The notes beneath the pieces were generated by a model. The model ran no database searches. It was not told the origin of the DNA and saw only the letters and a program-made list of their open reading frames with translations. A stretch of 64,000 nucleotides of DNA, taken from contig WSUB01000052.1 of NCBI GenBank assembly GCA_019633425.1, positions 1 through 64,000 on the forward strand, in the 5' to 3' direction. A program made the translations under genes and the position numbers. Each line of letters opens with the position of its first letter. Position 1 is the stretch's first letter. Positions 40,382 to 52,775 of this stretch are shown here, one piece after another. This DNA comes from Tulasnella sp. 424 (Eukaryota > Basidiomycota > Agaricomycetes > Cantharellales > Tulasnellaceae).

Positions 40382-41906
40382 TCAATTGCAGGATAGTAGA
40401 GTGTACTCGATGTCGACTAAAGAGGGACAACTTTCCCGCAACATCTGCACTAAGACATCCCAATCGTCGACTGGGGGGGTCTGGCGAGCAATCCTGCTAC
40501 CCGTACCGTTGTCAAAGTCGAGCGACACGTCGTCGGAAGGGTGAAGAAACCAGGACCGAGGGTGAAGCAACGTGGAGACGTCCAGGAACTTCACTGAACG
40601 GAGATGTCGAAAAGACGGCATCTCATCCAAGAGCTATTGATCACGGTTTAAGTACTAATCCTTTTATCATCGTCGCCGAGGTTAGAGAGAAGGGACGACT
40701 TACAATTTGGGCCAGGGTGTGTCCCCCCACAGAGATTGTTAGGTCTTGGAGTTCAGGTAGATGACGAGCCAGGACCTGGAGCGTCGTTCGGACCAAGCGA
40801 GGAGGCCATGGAGAAGTGAAACGCATCGAGAACTTGGTTATGGGGGAAGTGGAGAGTGAGAGCTTCCGAACAAGCTGCTCGTCCAATGGTGGTCTTTCGC
40901 TTCCGAACACATGGACAAATTCTGCTACGGGTCGCCCTGGAACAATCGCTGCTGCATCTGCCAGCGTCGCTCTCAACGATTTCAGGTTCGGAATATCTCC
41001 TTCCTCCAAGCCTTCCAATCTCCCTCCTCCCGTCGCGTGAAGGTCAAGACTCTCTAATCCGGGTAGAGCGCGAAGCAGAGGAACGGCTTTCGCCGAATCG
41101 GAAGTTATAACAAGAACCAAGCGAGTCAAGGGCATCTTCGACATGGATGCTCTGACTGGCTCCCAGATTGGATTGAATGCCCAATCATTGTAGTCTGTGA
41201 AATAGAGGTCGCGGATGTTAGTGGCGTTGGTGAAAATGTAAATTGCTCTTTGGAAGGATTCCGTTTCGGTGACAGGGAGGTTGTCCGATGGGCGATGCGA
41301 CGTTGAAATCTTTTGTAAATGCCGTTTGATTTTCTTCTTCATAGACCTAGCAGGGACGTTCGGCTTCAGGGGACCACAGTAGCTCACGATACAGGAAATG
41401 AGCTCCGGGCGCTCTGAAAGCGTTCGGTGAAGGCGATTACTCCGGGCGTACAACCATGGCGGGCTGAATCGGTCGATGTGGCGGTACTGAAATACTTCGA
41501 GCAGCGAGCGGAGATACCGACAGGTTTGGAGAAGGCAAGCTCTGTCCGTCAGGCCTAGGTGGTTGGCGATGATGAAGAGGAGTTCATCCGGGAGTTCAAC
41601 GAGTTGCGACGGCGTCTGGGGCTCCAATGGTGGGTCTGTAACAGTCGTGTTGATGCGAGGTGGCTCTTTAACCTCGACTCTGGAACGAATAATTTTCGAA
41701 ATAAAGGGGAAAAGCTCGAGGGCTTTAAGTCTCGCCTGAGAAAGATTGAACGTATGATTAGGACGCTGCCAGCGCGCAAGCAGGCGGTCTGTTCTGCGTA
41801 CCATGGTCGGGGAGACGTGAGCTGGCTTTGGTGGTTGAAACGGAGAGGGGAAGTTGGTGATGTCCGGAATCCGAACACGCGGCGGATGTCTGGTAAATGA
41901 CCGCAT
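40382..41906 (-). CDS. F-box protein with LRR-like C-terminal region (F2, intact)
   Basis: Likely substrate-recognition subunit of an SCF ubiquitin ligase. Exons are 41906-40704 and 40633-40382 on the minus strand, 484 residues. The F-box lies at about residues 100-140 (LVELPDELLFIIANHLGLTD, then LLQTCRYLRSLLE). The rest has leucine-rich spacing (LRALPGLESLDL, IPNLKSLRATLADA, LARHLPELQDLTI) as in RNI-like F-box proteins. The last exon begins LLDEMPSFRHLRSVKFLDV. This is the only one of five copies in the window with an unbroken frame. A downstream Met at residue 35 could also be the start. Target unknown. Confidence 0.82.
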
Positions 41907-43074
41907 GTATCCAGGCCATGTTTGAATTCGGAAACAAATACGTAGCTCTCTCCGCGGAAATCAGGCCGATTAAGACATTTTAGCAGGGAATGATCGCATC
42001 GTGTTCCGGCTTTGGAAGCATCGAGAACATGGCCTCCGGTTTCTCACGCATTGCCGCCGTGTTCAGGAACCGGAACATTGCCACTGTCCCCTTGTGCACG
42101 TGACAGGACTGCTGCAAGTAAGCATCTCACAGCACGTGCAAAGCAATCATCGAGCTCCCTAGAATTGCAAGAGCTCGATATCTTTCTTTTAGCGTGAAGC
42201 TGGTGGCTAGATTTCAATGTTCAAGACAAATGTAACAGACTCGAGAATGCCTTGGGCTAGCAATGTTGGCCAAATATATTGTTCCATTCTGCTATCCGAA
42301 CGCTATCAAAATTGGAGCCCTGGTTTAGTACTGAGAGTCGTACATGTGTTCTGTTCAGTCCGTACAAGGAGCGACGATTGTTGTGAGATCCCTTTTTCAG
42401 GGTCGGTCTGATCATGCGATCACGGGGTCCGGAGCTCGAGTTGCAAGGCACCGCCCTGGGACGTCGACGCCGGATTTTCTTCTTTTCCACCTTGTTCCTC
42501 TGCATTCCACCTCGTACCCTCCTCGGACACCTCACTCTCTTTGATCTCTCTCAGACTGCTCGACAGTCCGCTCTCTACTAACAGATTGGTACCGTTGAAA
42601 CTTCTTTTCTGTCTGCGTAGAGCAGAATCCATGCTACAGAGGTTAGATTTGGTGTGTTGTACAATGATTAACTATGGTTGGAAAATGAGCGCTGGTCATC
42701 GGTGGGGTCGGGCGTGCGGCACCATGATCCGATACCCTAAACTCTTGTGAACTAATCGTGCCTATAATACTTACCGTGGCAGCTCATAAAGTGAATATAA
42801 ATCCTTGACGATAGGCCAATAACCTACAGGTACTCTGGTAGGCTAAAAATGTAGTTCTGCATGAGAAAAGCATCACTCGGTTGGTTGCTTCTTTCGACTT
42901 ACAGAGATCGCAGTGAGATAATCGGATGCACTGGGGCCGATCCGGGGGCTAGATGCTTATGACTGAATCGAAAGGAAGAGGCAGTAACCCGTGAACCAAG
43001 ACGTACATGTGTATATACCGCTTCCCTAATATAGTAATAATTTACAGGCATGACGCCGGCCGATGTTCGACATT
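41907..43074. other. flank of F2 and start of tandem unit A
   Basis: From about 42210 the sequence is repeated at 50369 and 57314 and marks the left end of the 7-8 kb units. It contains a C/T-rich tract near 42480-42560. No gene recognised. Confidence 0.55.
42664..42750 (+). repeat. conserved 28-codon block, copy 2 (unit A)
   Basis: Reads MINYGWKMSAGHRWGRACG and so on, ending PKLL-stop. It is colinear with the copies at 37995, 50992 and 57905. Confidence 0.4.
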
Positions 43075-44570
43075 AGCTTGAGAAACGGGGTATTTTCACG
43101 GTTCGACATCCGCAATGGCAGGGTAGCCCTGGAGTGTACTCGATGTCGACTAAAGAGGGACAACTTTCTCGCAACATCTGCAATAAGACATCCCAATCCT
43201 CGATCAGGGGGGTCTGGCGAACAATCCCGCTACCCGTATCCTTGTCAAAGTCGATCGGCACATCGGAAAGGCTAGGAAACCAGGCGTGAGGGGAAAGCAA
43301 GTTGGCAACGTCCAGGAACTTGACTGAGCGGAGATATCGAAAAGACGGGATCTCGTCTAAGAGCTGTTAATTAGGTAAATTCACGGGTAAGTACTAATCC
43401 TTTCATCATCTTCCCAGAATTAGCGGGGACGACTTGCGATTTGGGCCAGGATGTGTCCGCCAACAAAGATTGTTAAGTGTTGGAGTCCAGGTAGATGACG
43501 AGCCAAGACCTGGAGCGTCCTTCGGACCGAGTTCGGAGGCCATGGGACAGGAACGCGTCGCGAACTTGGTTATGGGGGAAGTGGAGAGTGAGAGCTTCCG
43601 AACAAGCTGCTCGTCCAATGGCTGGTCTGTGCTTCCGGGCACGCGGTCAGATTCTACGACGGGTCGGCCTGGAACAATCGCTGCTGCACCTGACAGCGTC
43701 GCTCTCAACGATTTCAGGTTCGGAATATCTCCCTCCTCCAACCCCTCCAATCTCGCTTCTTCCGTCGCGAAGCGCTCCAAACTCTCCAATCCGGGTAGAG
43801 CGCGAAGTAGAGGAACGGCTTTCGATGATTCATAAGATGTAACAAGAATTAAGCGAGTCAAGGGCATCTTGGAAATGGATTTTCTCAGTGGCTCCCAGAT
43901 CGGATTGAACGCCCAATCGTTGCAGTTTGTGAACTCGAGTTCGCGGATGTTGGTGGCGTTGGTGAAAATGTAAATCGCTCTTCGGAAAGATTCTGTTCCG
44001 GTGACAGGGAGGTCGTCCCACGGGCGACGCGACGTTGAAATTTTGTGAAAATGCCGTTTTTTATTCTTCTTTGGCATAGACCAAGCAAGGTCGTCCGGCA
44101 TCAGGGGACCACGGTAGCTCACGATGTAGGAAATGAGTTCCGGGCGCTCTGAAAGCGTTCGGTGAAGGCGATCACTCCGGGAGTACAGCCATGCCGGGCC
44201 GCCGAATTGATCGATGTGGTGGTACTGGGTTTCTTCGAGCAGCGAGCGGAGATATCGACAGGTTTGGAGAAGGCAAGCTCTGTCCGTCAAGCTCAGGGGG
44301 TTGACGATGATGAAGAGGAGTTCATCCGGGAGTTGAACGAGTTGCGACGACTCCTGGAGCTCCATTGATGGGTCTCTGACAGTCGTGCTATCGATGCGAG
44401 GTAACTCTTTAAGCCCGATTCTGGGAGGAATAATTTTGGAAATAAAGGGGAAAAGCTCGAGGGCTGTAAGTTTCGCCAGGGAGAGAACTTATGATTAGGA
44501 GGCTGCGCGGAATTAGGCAGTCTGCTCTGCGTACATGATCGGGGAGACGTGAGCTGGCTTTGGGGTGCGG
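43075..44570 (-). pseudogene. F-box protein copy F3 (unit A), broken
   Basis: The frame from Met at 44365 (MELQESSQLVQLPDELLFII) stays open through the F-box and most of the LRR-like body. Two bases are missing near 43545 (after KFATR), shifting the last third into a wrong frame that ends at 43406. The intron donor, GTAAGT in F2, is GCAAGT here. The N-terminal region upstream of 44365 is also degraded compared with F2. The last exon is still recognisable at 43073-43345 (WDVLLQMLRESCPSLVDIEY). Confidence 0.75.
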
Positions 44571-45614
44571 TCGCGATATCTGTGATTCGATTTCGATATC
44601 GTACGTAAGCAGACCCTACGGACATTGATATCGAATGTCGCCTTCTGGCCACTTTCAGCTCACGTACAGCTCGGTAGACACCCGGTAAGAAATCATTTTC
44701 GTATATGTTGGACACTAAGATACTAATCCGATGGCCAGGGTCCCCGTCCAAGAGAATCGGGCAGGGGAGCGCTACAAGCCCGCCGCCAAAGAGGAAACCA
44801 GGTCAACATTGCTTGCAAATATTTATTTAGGCAGTAATATACATATGAGCTCTGGTAGGAGTGCTGGAGGTAGGCGTGAGGTCCGACTAAATAGAAGATG
44901 GGGTTGCACTCCATGGGGACAACGCCAGTGTTCCGCTGAGGGCAGCAAAAGCAAAAGCAATCGTCACTAATTAAGAGCCAAAGACTTTTCTGCCCTGTAG
45001 CCACATTAGTCCGGGGGTGGTCTGCCTCCAGGCGATGTGTAGCCGGTTGAGCAGGCTGGGAAAGAGAACTTTGCGCGCGCGATCGAATCATCCAAAACGT
45101 AGCTCCTCCCATCTCCGCCGTTTGCGCCTGCTATCGACGCGAGGTTAGCTGGTGGTCCGAGAGCGAAGCTTCGAGGGTGAAGAAGAAGCAATGTCTCTAT
45201 GGTCGTTGTGGCGAAATTCGAATTTGACTCTCAGTCTGGTGTGCACTGCACCTTTCCTTATCTTGTGGCCTGCTTGACCGTGCAAATCTGTTGCCAACTG
45301 AATTCGCGACGATACCTCAACTTCATCGTACAGACTTGCATGGAACATTCCGCAGAGGCTGAAAACGCACAGCTACAGGACCAATGCGGCGTGCCCACCG
45401 TTAGAGTTGCGAAGAAGGGCAGGTAGAGATGCAAGCTGTCCCGGGTGGATCCGAGACGACTCTTTTTTATCCCCCTCCCACCGTGCACGATCCACTACTC
45501 ACTCCCCCATAAACACTCCATCAGCTTCCCCCATCCCTTCACCTCTCTACTAAGCCGATCCAAAAAACGGCGACTCTCATCGTCACCTACCATTTTCTCG
45601 CTTGAGTATCCTAT
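44571..45614. other. divergent spacer of unit A
   Basis: Shared regulatory space between F3 and K2, repeated in units B and C. A 75-codon plus frame at 45199-45426 is open in A and B but broken in C, so it is probably not a gene. A C-rich tract lies just before the K2 start. Confidence 0.55.
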
Positions 45615-48351
45615 ATGCAAAACGACGACAATCGAGATGCCAGGCCTTCCGCGTTGCCAGGCTCACCGTCCGATCCGGACCACGATACCTCCTCCGGTGC
45701 ATTTCCGCTGAGCGCTAAGCTGGTATGCCGTTCCCGAGCGCCAAGGACAATTTCAATGACTCACCAAAACTACTTTTCTCATAGAGGGATAAACTCAACA
45801 AACTTGCGAATCAACGACTTGATCTCTCCTCTCTCGAATTCGTCAACGGCGCTCCCGAGTTCCATGGAGGTTTTGCAACAGTTTCACGAGCCTTTTTGGT
45901 CTCTCCCTACAGTTGTAAAGACGGAACGAGCCAGTCCAATCCGACCAAACAAGAAGGTCTCGACTCACCTGGTCCTGCGGGAGAAGCGTCTCGGCAGCGC
46001 AAGGTCGGTGCTACCCCACCTTTCTAGCCATTGACAGTGGCGACGAGCGGCTCATCAATTCGACCTTACAGGATGTAGCAGTAAAGAAAATGAATATGTC
46101 AGATGAACCAGCGCGGATATTAGGAGTAGGAAGACTCCGACCAATCACGTAGTGGTTTCAGCGCTAAGGTCTTTCGGTTCAGTTGACACTCAGGGAAGCC
46201 GAATTCTTGGTCGGACTTTCTCACGAAAACGTCATTAAGCTCGAAGGATTCGTGGAGGACTTGTCCAAGGATGTAGTCTGGCTGGTCTTTCCCTGGGCGG
46301 AGAACGGAAACTTGAAGAACTTTATCGCGTCAGCAGAATGGGAGATCCCTGAGAGAATCTGGCTGGTACGATCGAACTACTTTGCTTCAATCCATCTCTG
46401 ACACTGCATTCCAGATTCATGACGTGGCTAGAGGAGTCGAATACCTCCATAGCCGACAACCCCCCATCCGCCACGGCGACCTCAAATCGGTACGTTCTGA
46501 GAGCATCATATTGAACCACTGGCAAACATCGCTCCCACTTTGCAGATAAACATATTGATCAACTCCGAGTACCGCGCGGAGATTACCGACTTTGGATCCG
46601 CTCGCCGTCAAACAACCGAGGACCAAGACGAGGGAACAAGTCACGCTGAAAACAAACCGCAACCAGCCCCGTCACTGGAACCAGCGTTCGACGGTACGAC
46701 GAATACCATGACCTTAACACTGAAGGGGGATCATTTCACTCTTCGGTGGGCTGCTCCGGAGCTGTTGCACGAAAAGAAAGCAACCCTTGCGATCGATATC
46801 TGGGCGTTGGGATGTGTTGTGTACGAGGTAAAGTACAGGTCCTATCTTATGATCATGATCGAGTCTCAAGCATAAGTTCCGGAATAGGTGATGACGAACT
46901 CAATCCCATTTCACGACGTTAAAAGAGACAGTGCCGTCATACTACGGATCACTACGGGAAATCTCCCTTCCATCACGGATGACGTTCGCATGGCATTGAT
47001 TAGAGCACTGTGTTCCCTTGCACTTGCGTGCTGGAGCGAGGATCCCCGGAAACGACCGACTGCTGAGAATTGTCGAAAGTCAATCAATTGGATGGTGAGC
47101 AACAGTGATTTTGGGTTGACTACGTGCAATTGACCAAGTTTGATATAGCCTATGATTAAGCCAGACCCGATACGGACCGCAGATACAGCGGCTTCTAGAG
47201 CTCGCTCTCCAGCGCTTCTGATGAAACTGGGAGTTATGTACCGGGGGCAGGGTGACTACGTGAACGCATCAGACTCCTTCGGCAAAGCTCTAGGCAGCTA
47301 CAGAGAAATCGGCGACAGCAAAGGAAAGGCGGCGGCCCTGGTGGAGCTGGCGCAGGTGCATCGGCTTCGAGACGAGCACAGCCAGGCCATCACATTCTAC
47401 ACCGAGGCCCTACAAATCCACACCGACATCGGCGACAAGCAAGGGAGAGCCAGCGCTCTTTGGGGTCTCGCCGAGCTGCATCGGATTCGAAACGAGTACA
47501 GCCAGGCCGTGACACTCTACACCGAGGCCCTCCAAATCCGCACCGAAATCGGCAACAGGCAGGGGAGAGCCGACGCTCTTTGGGGTCTCGCTGAGGTGCA
47601 TCGGCTTCGAAACGAGTACAGCCAGGCCGTCGCATTCTACACCGAGGCCCTCCAAATCCGCACCGACATAGGCGACAGGCAGGGGAGAGCCGACGCTCTT
47701 TTCGGTCTCGCTGAGGTGCATCGGCTTCGAGACGAGTACAGCGAGGCCGTGACATTCTACACAGAGGACCTCCAAATCCGCACCGACATCGGCGAAAGGC
47801 AAGGGAGAGCCGACGCTCTTTGGGGTCTCGCTGAGGTGCATCGGCTTCGAGACGAGTACAGCGAGGCCGTGAAGTTCTACACCGAAGACCTCCACATCCG
47901 CACCGAAATCGGCGACAGGTACGGGAGAGCCGACGCTCTGTCGGGTCTCGCTGCGGTGCATCTAGCCCGAAACGAGTACAGCCAGGCCGTGATATTCTAC
48001 ACCGAGGCTCTCCAAATTCGTACCAACATAGGCGACAGGCAAGGGAGAGCCGAGACTCTTTCGAGTCTCGCTGAGGTGCATCGCCTTCAAAACGAGTATA
48101 GCCAAGCCAGCACGCTCTTTTCCAAGGCGCTGGAAATTTCTACCGATATTGGGGACCAATCCGGCAGAGCCTACTCTCTGTTGGGCCTTGGTGACGTGCA
48201 TCGCGATCAGGGCAACTACAGGGAAGCAATTGGCCCTTATACAGAAGCCGCAGAACTCTGCAAACAAATCGGAGATACTTATAATGCCGCTTACGCATCG
48301 AATGAAGCTGCTGAAGCCCGTCGGCTATCCACGCGAGAAGAGTCTACGTAA
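45615..48351 (+). CDS. protein kinase with 9 TPR repeats (K2, unit A)
   Basis: Exons are 45615-45722, 45785-46003, 46072-46125, 46183-46365, 46415-46489, 46546-46827, 46888-47094 and 47149-48351. All phases are 0 and give 776 residues. It starts MQNDDNRDARPSALPGSPSD. Kinase elements: FHGGFATVSRAFL (Gly-loop-like), DVAVKK (Lys114), RHGDLKSINILIN (Asp210, Lys212, Asn215), DFGSAR (Asp228) and WAAPELL. It is non-RD (HGD). The intron at 46004-46071 has a weak donor (GTCGGT) but joins QRK to DVAVKK in frame and is present in all three units. The last exon encodes nine 40-residue TPR units with consensus LAEVHRLRNEYSQAVTFYTE. Repeats 1, 2, 8 and 9 are distinctive caps and the middle ones are nearly identical. 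Probably a cytosolic signalling protein; partner unknown. Confidence 0.87.
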
Positions 48352-48679
48352 TCGTTCTTCGGGGCATTCGAGATTCAGGGGGATCGATATTTGACTTGAG
48401 ACGGAACTCCAAGTCACGCAGGGGATGCTCGAATTTCATTGCCGTATGGTCTGTCAGCTGAATCGCCCATTCGCTGTCTCCATCACCTTGTATTGCACGC
48501 TTCGATAGAAGTATTTCCTCATCTTCCGATTGCTATCGGCTCTATCTCAACCTATCCCAACTGCCTTGTCTTTCCGTTCTGTTGCGAACGCTACATGTGT
48601 CCTTGTCGTTTGATATAATGAATTAAAAGAATTCTGAAGAACGTATAGAGAGAGTCTGATTGGTCACTCCGGGCCTCTA
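48352..48679. other. 3' flank of K2
   Basis: Conserved with 56697-57004 and 63689-64000. Near 48612-48635 is an AT-rich stretch (TGATATAATGAATTAAAAG) that may serve polyadenylation. Confidence 0.5.
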
Positions 48680-49880
48680 TATGCCTTTTGCGACAACCGC
48701 TTGCAGGACCTTCTTCGCCGCACCATCCATCACTGACTGTACATCACCTACACCCTGAATGTTTCCAGTGGCGAGCCAGAATGTTCATCAGCGCTGACGG
48801 GAGGAAGGATAGGCAGTTCTCCCAGTATCTTGAGGTTCAATGTATCAGCGATTCGGTAGAAGGATGTGAGGTGCCCGAATATGTGGCAAGGTGTTGAGCA
48901 TGTGGAGCATGTAAAGTGAGCCATGTTGTGAAGAAGGCCAAGGATTTATGCGCGCATGAGGGAGTCAGAGAGGGCGCGGGTTGGAAAGGGAAGAGAGCAT
49001 ACCAAAACGCGGTCCTTGCGGAAAAGAGCAACGCCTTTCTTGGCGTCGATGAAAGCAAGTTGTTGAGGTGTCGATACGATTACAGCAGCCGAACTCACGC
49101 GAACCGCAAAATAAATAAGTCATGCACCCATATAAAATGTATGACCAGAGGGGTCACGCACCGTCAACTTACACCCGCTGACCGAGGGTCAACTGGACAT
49201 CGCCGGTTCCGGGAGGCAAGTCAACGACGAAACATCCTAGCCTGGATGACCTTTACCACCGCGACCTCTCCAATCAACATCAAACGTACGCTTTTGAGCG
49301 GCCTTTTGAACCCTCATCCTGCGCCATACAACTGCGGTCTCGTCGATTTGAGGGACCATAAACCCCGCTGGACATGCATTGCGAACCGTGGTTTGAAAAC
49401 GTGATTATCGCGCCAGCTGTCAATATAGTTAGGGGACATCGAGCTATTGAAAAAACGCTTTTGGAGTAGGCTTTAGAGAATGAGTAGAGGGACTTTTTAG
49501 CTAGTTCCGGTGGCGGGAGTCCTTCTAAGCCCATCAATTTCGGTACAGCGGGCCCGAAGATGTCCAAATTAGAAAGACGGAATCTTGGATAATGGCCCCG
49601 TATGAAATGGCGAGCTAGTACAACTGCAAGATTGGCTGTGAAGGGACGATATTAGTATCATTTTATTTTACTTTGAGCGAAGCCGGTGATCGAAGCTCAC
49701 CAGTAAACCGTGCTCTTGCCAACTCCTCGTTCCCCACTGGCAACGGCAACGACACGTTTGACCCGAGGAATGGGCCGTTTAGCTATTGGGTCGGATTTAC
49801 GAGGCATTGTTCGAGGCGCGCCACGACCTGCATTGGGGAGTCCCTGATCTCTACCGTGACTAGGTTAAAAATTGCTGCGA
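48680..49880 (-). pseudogene. broken IND1/NUBPL-type Fe-S P-loop NTPase
   Basis: Working forms assemble Fe-S clusters of mitochondrial complex I. On the minus strand, pieces in the right order are readable: PRVKRVVAVASGERGVGKST (Walker A, normally GKGGVGKST), NLAVVLARHF, LDIFGPAVPKLMGLEGLPPP, FSNHGSQCMSSG, VVWRRMRVQKAAQKRTFDVD, VVDLPPGTGDVQLTLGQR, VSTPQQLAFIDAKKGVALFR and HNMAHFTCSTCSTP (CxxC). Lesions are an extra base after Walker A, a missing segment before DIFGP, a lost base before VVWRR, and a TAG plus lost base before VVDLPPG. The mitochondrial leader is not visible. Intron positions seem kept, so this is a DNA-level duplicate, not a retrocopy. Confidence 0.8.
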
Positions 49881-51279
49881 CGCGGTGAAGCAAAAGAAGA
49901 TTCACCAAAGGATTATGCCTTGCAGTTGAAGATGTGTAGAGCTGCTTGAGCTGGGTGCAAGACTTTGTCATTCAGAGGGCTTGAAGCGTCAAGCTCATCA
50001 GGGTGGGATGGCAGAAGGTTGGAGGAAGCGAACAATTCGACTTCCTCCTTTGGAAATACCATCAAAGAGGTCACCTCCCTATAACCCGGACACTTGAACA
50101 CGGTCACAACATCCAACGGGTCCATACCAAGATGCCTCTAGTTTTCATTGAGCATGCATGCCATTGAGTTCCATAATAACATGGTGCCCGAATTTTGACC
50201 TGTTTCAGTACTGTGTTCGCCGAGGACAGGCTCGCCAGTCACCAATGCGACTGTCTCATCTATCGAAGTAATCCAAGGGGAGATCTCGCAGCACCTGCAA
50301 CTCCCTAGAATTGCAAAAGCTCGATGAATATATCTTTCGTTTGGCGAGAAGATGGCTGGATTTCAACCAATTGAGTTCAGGACAGCTGCAACGGACTCGA
50401 GAACCCTTAGGCTGGCCATGTCGGCTACGATTCTGTTACCCGAATGTCATCAAAATTGGAGCCCTAATGGTTTATGTAAGAGTTAGAGTCTTATACTGTC
50501 GTGTATATGTGTTCCGTTCAGTTGCTCAAGGACCCGTGACGATTGTTGCGAGATTCCTTCTTCAGGGGTTGATTGCGGTCACGGGGTCCGGAGGTTGTAA
50601 GGTACCCCCTGGGACCTCGACGTCGGATTTTCTTCCCCTTCTTCAACCTTTCTCCCTCTGCATTCGACCTCGTCCCCCTCGGACAGTCACTGGCACCTCA
50701 CTCTCTTTCTCTCTCTCAGACTGCTTGGCAGTCCGCTCTTTATTAATACTCACTCTCTTTTCTCAAAACCCGCGTTCTTTGATTAAGGGGGGAAACAGCC
50801 GTTGCATACGATGCCATTTACATTCATCCAATCCTGAGTGGCCGTTGCATCCCTCTCACCGGTCGTCCTGTATCTGCCTGCTTCATCTGTGGAGATATTT
50901 CATTGAATTGAATTTGTACCGTGCAAAGTTCTCTCTTGCATGCATAGAGAGGAATGAATGCTACATACATTTGATCTCAGTGTGTTGCACGATGACTAAA
51001 TATGGCCATAAAATGAGCGCGGATGGTCGGTGGGGTCGGGCGTGCGGCACTATGATCCGACAGCCTAAACTCTCGTGAACCAATCGTGCCTGTAATACTG
51101 TGGCAGCTCATCACTCGGTTGGTCGCTTCTCTCAACTACGGAGATGGCAGCGAGACAATCGGATGCACTGGGACCGACCCGGTGGGCTGGATGCTCACGA
51201 CTTCATCAAAAGGAAGAGGCAGTAACCCGAGAACCAAGACATATGTATATACCGCTTTCCTAATCGTATACAGGCATCA
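49881..51279. other. junction between units A and B
   Basis: After the remnant there is no gene. A 255-codon plus frame (50311-51078, TTG start) is open but its counterparts in units A and C are broken except for the terminal part. I treat it as chance. Confidence 0.5.
50992..51078 (+). repeat. conserved 28-codon block, copy 3 (unit B)
   Basis: Reads MTKYGHKMSADGRWGRACG and so on, ending PKLS-stop. Confidence 0.4.
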
Positions 51280-52775
51280 AGCCAGCCAATGTTCGACAGC
51301 ACCTTAAGGAACAGGGACTTACGCATCTCGGCGACATGCGCAACCGCAGGGTAGCCCTGTAGTGTACTCGATGTCGACTAAAGACGGACAACTTTCTCGC
51401 AACATCTGCAATAAAGACATCCCAATTCTCGACCGGGGGGGCCTGGCGAGCAATCCCGCCACCCATATCGTTGTCAAAGTCGAGAGACACGTCGTCGGAA
51501 GGGCTAAGAAACCAGGCGCCAGGGGAAAGCAAGTCGGCGACGTTCAGGAACTTCACTGAACGGAGATGTCGAAAAGACGGTATCTCATCCAAGAGCTATT
51601 AATTGGGTAAGTTCACGGTTTAAGTTCTAATCCTTTTCATCATCGTCGCAGAGGTTAGAGAGAGGGGACGACTTACAATCTGGCCCAGGATGTGTCCGCT
51701 CACAGTCATTGTTAAGTGTTGGAGCTCAGGTAGGTGACGAGCCAGGACCTGGAGCCTCGTTCGGACCGAGCGAGGAGGCCATGGATTACGTAAATGCGTC
51801 TTGAACTTGGTAATGGGGAAAGTGGAGAGTGAGAGCTTCTGAACAAGCGGCTCGTCCAATGTCAGTTCTTCGTTCCCGGGCACATGGTCATACTCTACGA
51901 CGGGTCGGCCTGGAACAATCGCTGCTGCATCTGCCAGCGTCGCTCTCAACGATTCCAGGTTCGGAATATCTCCCTCCTCCAAGCCCTCCAATCTCCCTCC
52001 TTCCGTCGCGTAGAGCTCCAAACTCTCTAATCCGGGTAGAGCGCGAAACAGAGGAAAGGCTTTCGCCGATTCGGAATATGTAACAAGAACCAAGTGCGTC
52101 AAGGGCATTTTCGAAATGGATGTTCTCACTGGCTCCCAGATCGGATTGAACGCCCAATCGTTGCAGTTTGTGAACTCGAGTTCGTGGATGTTGGTGCCGT
52201 TGGGGAAAATGTAAATCGCTCTTCGGAAGAATTCTGTTTCGGTGACAGGGAGGTCGTCCCATGGCCGACGTGATGTTGAAATCTTTTGTAAACGCTGTTT
52301 GATTTTCTTCTTCATAGACTAATCACGGTCGTCCGGCATCAGTCGACCACGGTAGCTCACGATACAGGAGATGAGTTCCGGGCGCTCTGAAAGCGTTCGG
52401 TGAAGGCGATCACTCCAGGAGTACAGCCATGCCGGTCTGCCGAATTGATCGATGCGACGGCACCGAGTTTCTTCGAGCAGCGAGCGGAGATATCGACAGG
52501 TTTGCAGAAGGTGGGCTCTGTCCGTCAAGCTCAAGGTGGTTGGCGATGATGAAGAGGAGTTCATCCGGGAGTTGAACGAGTTGCGACGACTCCATTGACG
52601 GGTCTCTCACAGTCGTGTTGATGCGAGGTGACTCTTTAACCCCGACTCTGGGAAGAATAATTTTCGAAATAAAGGGGAAAAGCTCGAGCGCTTTAAGTCT
52701 CGCCTGGGGGAGAACTTATGGTTAGGAGGCTGCGCGGAATGAGGCAGTCTGCTCTGCGTACCATAATCGGGGAGA
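51280..52775 (-). pseudogene. F-box protein copy F4 (unit B), broken
   Basis: Three lesions relative to F2. An extra T inside the F-box (CTTGAGC for CTGAGC near 52530) shifts the frame between ANHLEL and SLTDRAHLL. A TAG follows PDDRD at about 52317. An extra A in the last exon near 51414 shifts the C-terminus. Between the lesions the frame is well kept (51620-52315, including LRALPGLESLELYATEGG), and the intron donor GTAAGT is intact. Confidence 0.8.

Noticed and set aside
45199..45426. 75-codon frame MVVVAKFEF and so on, conserved in the spacer of units A and B
   Set aside because: The unit C copy is frameshifted, and differences between A and B show no coding pattern. It is best explained by recent duplication of non-coding DNA.
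45957..46027. Alternative 71-base intron in K2 (donor GTCTCG, acceptor TTTCTAG)
   Set aside because: It fits phase in K2, but the donor is lost in K3, while the 46004-46071 intron is phase-compatible in all three units.
47390..48267. Long minus-strand frames antisense to the TPR arrays (also at 55624-56315 and 62811-63643), rich in Arg/Cys or in VECHGLAVLVSK repeats
   Set aside because: They are shadows of the 120-base periodic coding repeats: any in-phase repeat keeps other frames open. They have no independent start context or domain.
50311..51078. 255-codon plus-strand frame in unit B
   Set aside because: It starts only at TTG, its first half is broken in units A and C, and its composition reflects C/T-rich spacer. 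Only the terminal 28 codons recur.
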